Assembly (NCBI GenBank): GCA_017515765.1
Contig: JAFWFF010000009.1
Location: 1 to 5,637 of the forward strand
Direction: 5' to 3'
Length of the DNA stretch: 5,637 nt
DNA from: Bacillota bacterium
GTDB taxonomy: Bacteria; Bacillota; Clostridia; Peptostreptococcales; Anaerovoracaceae
Position 1 is the stretch's first letter, and each line of letters opens with the position of its first letter. Both the position numbers and the translations under genes were made by a program. The notes beneath the pieces are model-generated. The model was not told the DNA's origin, made no database searches, and saw only the letters and a list, made by a program, of their open reading frames with translations. Shown here piece after piece: positions 1 through 5,419 of the stretch.

Positions 1-620
1 CTCCTGCGAGCCGGGAAGAATACCGGGAGGAGCGCAGGGAGAAGCGCCGGAGAAGGCTGAGGGATCTTTTCGGGAGCGTGAAGACTGAGGGGACAGGCAC
101 GGAGATCTCCGCCGAGGAGGAGGCAGCAGAGGAGGTCGAGGAAGCCGCAGAGTTCGAAGCGTCTGAGACCTTTGATGCGGCTGAGGCACCGGAGGCCGGC
201 GGGGAGCCTGAATTATTCTTTGATAATGCTTTGATGTCGGCGAGGACGGATGAAGATCTGGAGACGAGGTTCCGGAACAGGGAGTCGACCTTCCAGGAGC
301 ATCTGTTCAGGCTGATCGACCGGAAAGGGCTGGATGATGTGGAGGTCTACAAGAAGGCGAACATCGACCGGAAACTCTTCTCAAAGATAAAAAGCAACCC
401 GAACTACCGGCCGTCCAAGCGGACCGTGCTCGCGTTCGCGGTGGCGCTCGGCCTTTCGATCGACGAGACGCGGGACCTGCTGCTGAAGGCGGGCTTCGCG
501 CTCACGAGGAGCGATAAATTCGATATAATCATGGAGTACTGCATCGACCACGGAATATACAACATCAATGAGATAAACTGCGTGCTCTTCCAGTACGAGC
601 AGCCTTTGCTCGGCGCTTAG
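1..620 (+). CDS. C-terminal part of a probable macro-domain protein (5' end outside window)
   Basis: The reading frame is open from base 3 to the TAG at 618-620, giving 205 visible residues. The GTG at 78 is unlikely to be the start: a purine-rich run ends one base before it and the frame continues upstream without a stop. Visible residues 4-20 are very basic (REERREKRRRRLR). About residues 33-70 form an acidic Glu/Ala-rich linker. From about residue 94 to the end lies a compact helical domain with a helix-turn-helix-like pattern (VYKKANIDRKLFSKI, then PSKRT, then ALGLSIDETRDLLLKAGF), ending in QPLLGA. From memory, this C-terminal domain follows the macro domain in clostridial proteins related to O-acetyl-ADP-ribose deacetylases. 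The macro domain itself is not in the window, so the enzymatic role is inferred. The CoA-transferase gene starts 14 bp downstream with no terminator between, which points to one operon. The HTH-like part could bind nucleic acid or simply be structural. Confidence 0.75.
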   Translation, partial: PASREEYREERREKRRRRLRDLFGSVKTEGTGTEISAEEEAAEEVEEAAEFEASETFDAAEAPEAGGEPELFFDNALMSARTDEDLETRFRNRESTFQEHLFRLIDRKGLDDVEVYKKANIDRKLFSKIKSNPNYRPSKRTVLAFAVALGLSIDETRDLLLKAGFALTRSDKFDIIMEYCIDHGIYNINEINCVLFQYEQPLLGA

Positions 621-634
621 TTGGGAGGAAATGA

Positions 635-2179
635 ATGTTGAATCTTGTGTCGGCTGACGAGGCGGTCAGGCTTATCAAAGACGGCGACTGCATCGCGCTG
701 AATTCATTCGTTGGCATCGAGAACCCGGTGGACCTGCATGAGGCGATCCACAGGAGATACAGGGCGGAAGGGAGCCCTGCGCATCTCACTCTGATATCCG
801 CAGCCGGTTTTGGCGTATGGGACAGGGACAGGAGCGCGGAAGGATATATCAGGGACGGAGCCTGCGACGTTTTGATCTGCGGGCATTTCGGCGCTATGCT
901 CTCGACCAAGGAACTGGTGCTGGAGGACCGGTTTGAGGCATACAATTTGCCGCTCGGCAGCATAGAGCACGCGATACGCGCGCAGGCGGGAGGGCTTCCC
1001 GGTTCGCTGTCAAAGGTCGGGCTCGGCCTGTTCGTCGACCCGGACCTGGAGGGCCCTGCGATCAACCAAATGTCGCGCGGCACAGAGCTCTCGCGCAAGC
1101 TCGTCCAGAAGGTCACCCTCGACGGCGAGGAATTTTTGTACACAAAACTGCCGCGGATCACGGCGGCTTTGATCAAGGCGAGCAAAGCCGACCGCTTCGG
1201 AAACGTCTCTCTTTGCGACGAATATCTGAAGGGCGACGCGCTCAGCATCGCTCAGGCCGCCAAAGCGAACGGCGGCACCGTCCTGGTGCAGGTCGACGAG
1301 GTGACCGAAGAGCACATCCACGCCCAGCTGGTCGACATCCCCGCGTGCCTGGTCGACGCTGTATGCGTATCCGCGGAGCGTGAGACCCGAGAACCTTTGG
1401 AAGCGCTGAAGGGCGGGCAAGCGATCCCGAGGGCCGGACTCCCTGCGCATCTCGATGCGATAAACGCGCTGACTGCTGCCGGCAAGAAACAAAACGCGGC
1501 TTCCGACATCATCGGGGAGCGCGCGTCCAGAGAGCTCAGGGCGGGCGACGTTGTGAACGTCGGCATCGGCATCCCCGAATCGGTATCGAAGTACGCCGAG
1601 CAAAGCGGCCTGATGGAGAAGATCACGATGACCGTGGAATCAGGCGCGACCGGAGGGCTTCCGGCGTCCGGGACCGTGTTCGGATCGATGATCGGGGCGG
1701 ATTCCGTGTACACTATGGCCCAGCAGTTCGACTTCTACAACGGCGGCGGGCTCGACATCTGCTTCATGGGCGGGCTCGAGGCCGACCGTTTCGGAAACGT
1801 CAACGCGCACCGCGGGCCCGGGGCATTCTCGGGGGTCGGCGGCTTCTCGAACATCACCTGCAACACCCGCACCGTGGTCTTCTGCATGACCTTCAACACC
1901 AAAGGCCTCAAGGTCTCGCGAGGCGATGACGGCAGCGTAGCCATCCTGCAGGAAGGCAGCGTCCCGAAGTTCGTCGGCAAGGTAAGGTCCATATCGTTCT
2001 CCGGCGAGAGCGCTGTGCGAAGCGGACAAAGAGTGCTCTACGTCACAGAGCGCTGCGTCTTCGAACTGACTGAGAAGGGCATGAAGATCCTGGAGGTGTA
2101 CCCCGGGATCGACGCGCAGAATGACATAATCGAAAAGCTCCCGGCGGAGTTCGCCGCGGAGCTCGAAAAAAATATGTAG
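635..2179 (+). CDS. Acyl-CoA:acetate/propionate CoA-transferase (YdiF/Pct type, family I)
   Basis: This cytosolic enzyme moves CoA between short-chain acyl-CoA and a free acid through a glutamyl-CoA thioester. The 514-residue length fits the fused alpha-beta family I transferases (E. coli YdiF, clostridial propionate CoA-transferase). The N-terminal half spans about residues 1-275 and carries GLGLFVDP (129-136) and a DRFGN motif (186-190). The C-terminal half spans about 288-514 and shows VNVGIGIP (307-314), the catalytic Glu335 in TVESGATGG, a second DRFGN (384-388), the GVGGF loop (400-404) and VTERCVFEL (470-478). All expected landmarks are present and the frame is intact. The ATG at 635 is supported by GGGAGG at 623-628, six bases upstream. 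It is probably co-transcribed with the macro-type gene 14 bp upstream, and transcription ends at the terminator about 30 bp downstream. Propionate, butyrate, lactate or 3-oxoacid preference cannot be read from the sequence, so no gene symbol is given. Confidence 0.93.
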   Translation: MLNLVSADEAVRLIKDGDCIALNSFVGIENPVDLHEAIHRRYRAEGSPAHLTLISAAGFGVWDRDRSAEGYIRDGACDVLICGHFGAMLSTKELVLEDRFEAYNLPLGSIEHAIRAQAGGLPGSLSKVGLGLFVDPDLEGPAINQMSRGTELSRKLVQKVTLDGEEFLYTKLPRITAALIKASKADRFGNVSLCDEYLKGDALSIAQAAKANGGTVLVQVDEVTEEHIHAQLVDIPACLVDAVCVSAERETREPLEALKGGQAIPRAGLPAHLDAINALTAAGKKQNAASDIIGERASRELRAGDVVNVGIGIPESVSKYAEQSGLMEKITMTVESGATGGLPASGTVFGSMIGADSVYTMAQQFDFYNGGGLDICFMGGLEADRFGNVNAHRGPGAFSGVGGFSNITCNTRTVVFCMTFNTKGLKVSRGDDGSVAILQEGSVPKFVGKVRSISFSGESAVRSGQRVLYVTERCVFELTEKGMKILEVYPGIDAQNDIIEKLPAEFAAELEKNM

Positions 2180-2184
2180 ATCTC

Positions 2185-2204
2185 GCGGCATATATAAATG
2201 TCGC
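2185..2204 (+). other. Small stem-loop just upstream of the terminator
   Basis: GCGGCA and TGTCGC can pair as six base pairs with one G-U wobble, enclosing an eight-base A/T loop (TATATAAA). It lies between the CoA-transferase stop codon and the terminator stem, separated from the latter by two bases. It could act as a 3'-end stabiliser or processing site on the mRNA, or be chance. There is no T-run after it, so it is not a terminator by itself. Confidence 0.3.
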
Positions 2205-2206
2205 AT

Positions 2207-2235
2207 GACAGGCGACCACACGCCTGTCTTTTTTT
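2207..2235 (+). terminator. Rho-independent terminator after the CoA-transferase
   Basis: A perfect eight-base-pair stem (GACAGGCG with CGCCTGTC) encloses the six-base loop ACCACA and is followed directly by seven T residues (2229-2235). It ends the macro-type/CoA-transferase unit and separates it from the vWA gene, which begins 52 bp after the T-run. Confidence 0.93.
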
Positions 2236-2287
2236 GTTACCCTCACATCGTAAAGAAGTTCACTGAACCGGTAAGGAGGGAAATACA

Positions 2288-2989
2288 ATGAAAGAGAACG
2301 GAAAGAAAAGCATGGAAGTGGTGTTCATCCTGGACAGGAGCGGGTCGATGAGCGGCCTTGAGGCTGACACGATCGGAGGCTTCAACTCCACGCTGAAGAA
2401 GCAGAAGGAGGACCCGGAGGGGGTGCTTTGGTCGACGGTCCTGTTCGACGACAAGCATGAGGTGATCCACGACAGAGTGCCGGTCGCCGAGGTCCCAGAG
2501 CTCACGGAGAAAGAGTACTGGGTAAGGGGCTGCACGGCTCTGCTGGATGCGATCGGCCGCGCGATCCATCACATCAAGAACGTTCATAAATACGCGCGCC
2601 CGGAGGATGTGCCGGAGAAGACTCTGTTCGTGATCACGACCGACGGGATGGAGAACGCAAGCCGCGAGTACACCTACGACAAGGTAAAGCAGATGATCAA
2701 AAAAGAGACCGAGAAGTACGGCTGGGAGTTCCTCTTCCTCGGCGCGAACATGGACGCGGTGAGCGTCGCCGGGCGCATGGGCATAAGGCCAGAGCGCTCA
2801 GCGACCTTCATCAACGACAGCGTCGGAATCGAGAAGAACTACAAGGCGGTCGGCCAGGCGATGTTCAGCCTGAGGGCATGCGGGGCGATGTCGGACGACG
2901 CGCTGGAGAGCGTCAAAGAGGACTACGCCGAGAGAAGCGCGGGCGGCAGCGGAAAAGGCGGCATCCTCGGCAAGCTGAGGAAGCACTGA
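2288..2989 (+). CDS. vWA-domain protein with intact MIDAS metal site
   Basis: This 233-residue protein is essentially a single von Willebrand factor A domain. The metal-ion-dependent adhesion site is complete: DRSGS (Asp16, Ser18, Ser20), Thr83 in GCTALLDAIG and Asp119 in ITTDGMEN. The vWA fold covers about residues 9-195. The tail is a charged stretch and then a Gly/Lys-rich end (SAGGSGKGGILGKLRKH). There is no signal peptide or membrane segment, so it is probably cytoplasmic. Cytoplasmic vWA proteins usually mediate metal-dependent protein-protein contacts, often with AAA+ ATPases or modifying enzymes, but no such partner gene is next to it. The ATG at 2288 follows AAGGAGG (2273-2279) at eight bases. 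A strong terminator lies between it and the CoA-transferase, and no convincing promoter is visible in the 52-bp gap, so its transcription start is unclear. The domain call is secure; the biological role is unknown. Confidence 0.9.
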   Translation: MKENGKKSMEVVFILDRSGSMSGLEADTIGGFNSTLKKQKEDPEGVLWSTVLFDDKHEVIHDRVPVAEVPELTEKEYWVRGCTALLDAIGRAIHHIKNVHKYARPEDVPEKTLFVITTDGMENASREYTYDKVKQMIKKETEKYGWEFLFLGANMDAVSVAGRMGIRPERSATFINDSVGIEKNYKAVGQAMFSLRACGAMSDDALESVKEDYAERSAGGSGKGGILGKLRKH

Positions 2990-3019
2990 CCCAAAGCGGA
3001 TCGATACAGCAAAACAGAC

Positions 3020-3058
3020 AAAAAACGGCGCGGGCCTGGCGGCCCGCGCCGTTTTTTT
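3020..3058. terminator. Bidirectional intrinsic terminator between convergent genes
   Basis: An 11-base-pair, all-G/C stem (CGGCGCGGGCC at 3026-3036 with GGCCCGCGCCG at 3041-3051) has a four-base loop, TGGC. It is flanked by six A residues on the left and seven T residues on the right, so it provides a U-run in both directions. It lies 30 bp after the vWA stop codon on the plus strand and 11 bp after the MmgE/PrpD stop codon on the minus strand. Confidence 0.95.
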
Positions 3059-3069
3059 GATCCGCACAC

Positions 3070-4428
3070 TTACGGGCGGGCCATCTCTGTTATCCTGCGC
3101 ACGCTGGGCTGGTTCTCCAGGTCGGAAAGCGCGTCGTACAGAGCGGCGGCGCGCTCTGTACCTAGCACGATACCGGCGTAGGTCATGAATTTCTTGCGGA
3201 GATCCTCGTCGCTCATCGGATCGGCCATCATTCCGACCGCGAAAACGCGCTTGCGGAAGAACTCGCGGCCGTCTTTGAGGACGATCCGGACGTCAGCGGG
3301 GCCGAGGCCCTGGTCGTCGGGGACGTCATTGTATTCTTCGTTGATGTGCATGAAGGTGCGCTTGATGATGTTCTGGATCTCCGGGCGGAAGATGTTCTCC
3401 TCAGTGAAGCTGAAGGGGGTGAGCGGGATGCCGTGCAGGTAGAGGCCGGTGAGGAAGCCGACGCTGAATTTGGCCTCCTGGGCGTTTTTCGGATCCGGCG
3501 TCACAAGGTCACGCATGGCGGGAAGGCCCATCGAAACGTCGATCCGCTCTATATCCTCAGGCTTTATGGAGTTCTCGTCGATCAGCTCGGTTATGGAATC
3601 CATCGGGCGGTGTGTGCTGCTGCAGGAGGGGTATCTCTTGATGTCGAAGCCCACCTCGCAGATGTCCCAGTCTTTGCCGAAGTTCTCTACGATCGCGGTG
3701 AACTTACCGGTATCGTCGCGGAGCCCGGCGTATTCAAATATATATCCTTCCTTGCCCTCGAGGGCGGTCGGGGAGGAATCGATGCCGGCTTTGGCGAGGT
3801 AGGCGGCGCGCAGGCCGTCTTCGTTCGTCTTGCCGATGTGGACGCATTTGGTCATGATGCCGAAGTTCTCGCGCAGCCCTGAGACAAAGGAGGCGGCGAT
3901 GCCTATGGCGTTCTGCACTTTTTTGCTGTCAAGGCCGAGGAGATATGAGACGCCGGCGGACGCACCGAGCGCTCCCTCGAGCCCCGAAGTGTGCCAGCCC
4001 TTTTCGTGGCACTCCCAGGCTATGATCCTGCCGATGCGGTTCTCGACCTCCTGGGCGATAAGGAAAGCTTTGATCAAAGTGAGCCCGTCCGCGTCCTGCT
4101 CTTCCGCCTGCGCCAGCACTGCGGGAAGAACGACTACGGAAGGATGGCCCTGGCCTGAGATGCCCGTATCGTCCAGCTCGTAGTCGTGGCCGGAGATGCC
4201 GTTCAGGAACGCGGCGTCGCGCGGCGAGAGCTTCACGCCGCTTCCGAGAAGGCTGCAGTTTCCGCCCTTCTGATAGTCGGGAAGGATGAGCTTGAGCGTC
4301 TGCCCGGTGGTGCCTACTATCATGGCAGCAAAGGTGTCGATTATGGCCCGCTTTGCGTAATAGACCGCCTTCTCGGTGAACTCGGGCGGGTCGGCGACGG
4401 ATCTTGCCAGTATCTCACTTAGTGTCAT
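3070..4428 (-). CDS. MmgE/PrpD-family protein (2-methylcitrate dehydratase/cis-aconitate decarboxylase-like)
   Basis: This 452-residue, full-length, probably cytosolic protein belongs to the family that includes 2-methylcitrate dehydratase (PrpD), cis-aconitate decarboxylase and iminodisuccinate epimerase. Landmarks in order: GHDYELDDT (80-88) with HPS (95-97), WHTSGLEGALGASAG (145-159) followed by LLGLD, KCVHIGKTNEDGLRAA (194-209), KRYPSCSSTH (264-273) and AKFSVGF (319-325). Likely active-site residues, by comparison from memory with human cis-aconitate decarboxylase, are Asp87, Thr88, His95, His146, Lys194 and His273. A position I align with an active-site Asp is Glu84 here, so the substrate may differ. 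The ATG at 4426-4428 is preceded by AAAGGAGC (complement of 4434-4441). It is the second gene of a minus-strand pair, 24 bp after the membrane-protein gene. No methylcitrate synthase or lyase is nearby, so a PrpD function is not supported by context. The family assignment is secure; the reaction is unknown. Confidence 0.9.
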   Translation of the reverse strand: MTLSEILARSVADPPEFTEKAVYYAKRAIIDTFAAMIVGTTGQTLKLILPDYQKGGNCSLLGSGVKLSPRDAAFLNGISGHDYELDDTGISGQGHPSVVVLPAVLAQAEEQDADGLTLIKAFLIAQEVENRIGRIIAWECHEKGWHTSGLEGALGASAGVSYLLGLDSKKVQNAIGIAASFVSGLRENFGIMTKCVHIGKTNEDGLRAAYLAKAGIDSSPTALEGKEGYIFEYAGLRDDTGKFTAIVENFGKDWDICEVGFDIKRYPSCSSTHRPMDSITELIDENSIKPEDIERIDVSMGLPAMRDLVTPDPKNAQEAKFSVGFLTGLYLHGIPLTPFSFTEENIFRPEIQNIIKRTFMHINEEYNDVPDDQGLGPADVRIVLKDGREFFRKRVFAVGMMADPMSDEDLRKKFMTYAGIVLGTERAAALYDALSDLENQPSVRRITEMARP

Positions 4429-4452
4429 GGTCTGCTCCTTTCATAAACGCGT

Positions 4453-5247
4453 TCATTCGGTGAAGCGGGTGAAGCTCGCGGCTTTCATCTCTTCGCATAT
4501 CTGTTCTATGGTCCTCGCGGTCTTTTCTGTCTTTATCAGCCGGACGTCCGCCCGCTTCCACCACTCGCCTTCTGAGCTCCGGAGCGGCTGGTCGACCTGG
4601 TATCTCTTGAAGAACAGGGAAGAATCGTAGAATTCGTTGTTGAAATAGATGTCGACGAGGAAGTGGTTCATGCCGGCGCTGCTGGGCCGCTCTTTCCCGT
4701 CCTTTCCGTAGCGCTTCTCGGACACGCTGACCGGGAGCGAGAGGCCGGAACCGATATCGATGGCGCCGGATATGATGTTCAGCTTGTTGGCCTCGTCGCC
4801 CGGCTCGAGGCTGTAGCTCTTATACGGCAGCCAGATTCCGGGGTCATTTTTGTCTTTTTCATCGAGCCACTTTCCCACGAAGATGCCTTTGATCCGGATC
4901 TCGGTGGCGCCTTTGTTCTCGATGACGAGGGGGATGCCCTGCTGCTCAACACTGTCATTCGGGCCGTTTTTGTTGAAAAATACGAACTGGTTGATGACCG
5001 GGCTGTCCTGCGCCCTAAGGCCTAGCCGCAGCCTCGGCACGTTTTCTACGGCCCTGTCCTGGCTTCGGTCCAGAAGGGCGACGACCACAGCCGTCATGGT
5101 CGCGAAGCCGCCGATTATCGTCCCGGCGTACTGATGATACGAGTCCGCATCGGTATCGGGCGATCCTGCCGCGATCAAAAAGATCACTACCGCCGCGGCA
5201 AGCAGCACGCCGCAGCATATGAGCACTTTTTTGGTCAGTCTGTTCAT
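4453..5247 (-). CDS. Two-helix membrane protein with cytosolic C-terminal domain, function unknown
   Basis: I do not recognise a named family for this 264-residue protein. Residues 8-27 form a first hydrophobic helix after a basic start (MNRLTKK). A short acidic loop follows (PDTDADSYHQY), then a second helix at about 41-59 with a GTIIGGFAT motif. Next comes a charged stretch (DRSQDRAVENVPRLRLGLR), which by the positive-inside rule places both ends in the cytoplasm. Residues about 80-240 alternate polar and hydrophobic residues in strand-like runs (IPLVIENKGATEIRIKGIFV, HFLVDIYFNNEFY), suggesting a beta-sandwich domain. The end (about 242-255) looks helical. The start at 5247 is supported by GGAGAG (complement of 5254-5259) six bases upstream and a promoter about 40-70 bp upstream. 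It is the first gene of a pair with the MmgE/PrpD gene, 24 bp apart. It could be a sensor or scaffold at the membrane, but nothing in the sequence decides this. Confidence 0.8.
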   Translation of the reverse strand: MNRLTKKVLICCGVLLAAAVVIFLIAAGSPDTDADSYHQYAGTIIGGFATMTAVVVALLDRSQDRAVENVPRLRLGLRAQDSPVINQFVFFNKNGPNDSVEQQGIPLVIENKGATEIRIKGIFVGKWLDEKDKNDPGIWLPYKSYSLEPGDEANKLNIISGAIDIGSGLSLPVSVSEKRYGKDGKERPSSAGMNHFLVDIYFNNEFYDSSLFFKRYQVDQPLRSSEGEWWKRADVRLIKTEKTARTIEQICEEMKAASFTRFTE

Positions 5248-5256
5248 GAAAAACTC

Positions 5257-5266
5257 TCCGATCGGA
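5257..5266. promoter_or_regulatory. Palindrome touching the ribosome binding site of the membrane-protein gene
   Basis: TCCGATCGGA is a perfect 10-bp palindrome that shares three bases with the GGAGAG ribosome binding site (complement of 5254-5259) of the minus-strand membrane-protein gene. It lies inside that gene's predicted 5' leader. It could be a protein-binding site or chance; a 10-bp palindrome alone is weak evidence. Confidence 0.25.
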
Positions 5267-5281
5267 AAAACTGTATTAATA

Positions 5282-5295
5282 TTGTAATTCTACAA
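5282..5295. promoter_or_regulatory. Operator-like inverted repeat over the minus-strand -10 element
   Basis: TTGTAATTCTACAA has two perfect five-base arms (TTGTA/TACAA) around a four-base centre. It fully covers the proposed -10 hexamer of the membrane-protein promoter (5287-5292). A dimeric repressor bound here would block that promoter. No regulator gene is visible in the window, so this is a candidate only. Confidence 0.4.
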
Positions 5296-5315
5296 CCGCG
5301 GGCGCTCTTTCGCAA
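5287..5315 (-). promoter_or_regulatory. Sigma-70-type promoter for the membrane protein/PrpD-like operon
   Basis: On the minus strand, TTGCGA (complement of 5310-5315, four of six consensus bases) and TAGAAT (complement of 5287-5292, five of six) are separated by exactly 17 bp. The predicted start of transcription is near 5280, giving a leader of about 33 bases that contains the GGAGAG ribosome binding site. Confidence 0.6.
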
Positions 5316-5336
5316 CAGTTCCGCAAAGGTATCCGG

Positions 5337-5366
5337 TTGACTGATGAGAGGTATATGTTGTATCGT
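5337..5366 (+). promoter_or_regulatory. Candidate promoter for the divergent lipoprotein gene
   Basis: TTGACT (5337-5342, five of six consensus bases) is followed after 18 bp by TATCGT (5361-5366, four of six). An alternative -10, TTGTAT at 5358-5363, would give a 15-bp spacer, which is short. The -35 lies 21 bp from the -35 of the opposing promoter, a back-to-back arrangement. The predicted transcript would start about 45 bases before the ATG at 5420. Confidence 0.45.
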
Positions 5367-5392
5367 GGAGATAGGAAATGTTCACCGTACCG

Positions 5393-5404
5393 GCCCGCGC
5401 GGGC
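5393..5404. promoter_or_regulatory. GC-rich palindrome abutting the lipoprotein ribosome binding site
   Basis: GCCCGCGCGGGC is a perfect 12-bp palindrome ending one base before the purine-rich AGGAAGGAG ribosome binding site (5405-5413). In RNA it could fold into a four-base-pair hairpin next to the site, or pair between molecules; in DNA it could be a binding site. It lies in the 5' leader predicted for the lipoprotein mRNA. Confidence 0.3.
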
Positions 5405-5419
5405 AGGAAGGAGCAGGCG

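Noticed and set aside
78..80. GTG as the start codon of the first gene
   Set aside because: The frame is open to the left window edge, the purine-rich run ends one base before the GTG, and the upstream codons read as a sensible charged linker.
115..150. Internal AGGAGG runs resembling a ribosome binding site
   Set aside because: They lie within Glu-rich codons (GAG/GAA) of the acidic linker, and no start codon follows at a suitable distance.
565..2288. Several long open frames on the minus strand opposite the CoA-transferase
   Set aside because: They mirror the codon structure of a well-recognised full-length enzyme, show no family motifs and lack good ribosome binding sites. They are shadows of GC-rich coding.
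3185..4422. Plus-strand open frames opposite the MmgE/PrpD-like gene
   Set aside because: The minus-strand gene has all family motifs and a ribosome binding site. The plus-strand frames overlap one another and carry no recognisable domain.
635..4428. A methylcitrate/propionate pathway linking the CoA-transferase to the PrpD-like protein
   Set aside because: The two genes are convergent, separated by the vWA gene and two terminators, and no methylcitrate synthase or lyase is present. Both families have other functions.
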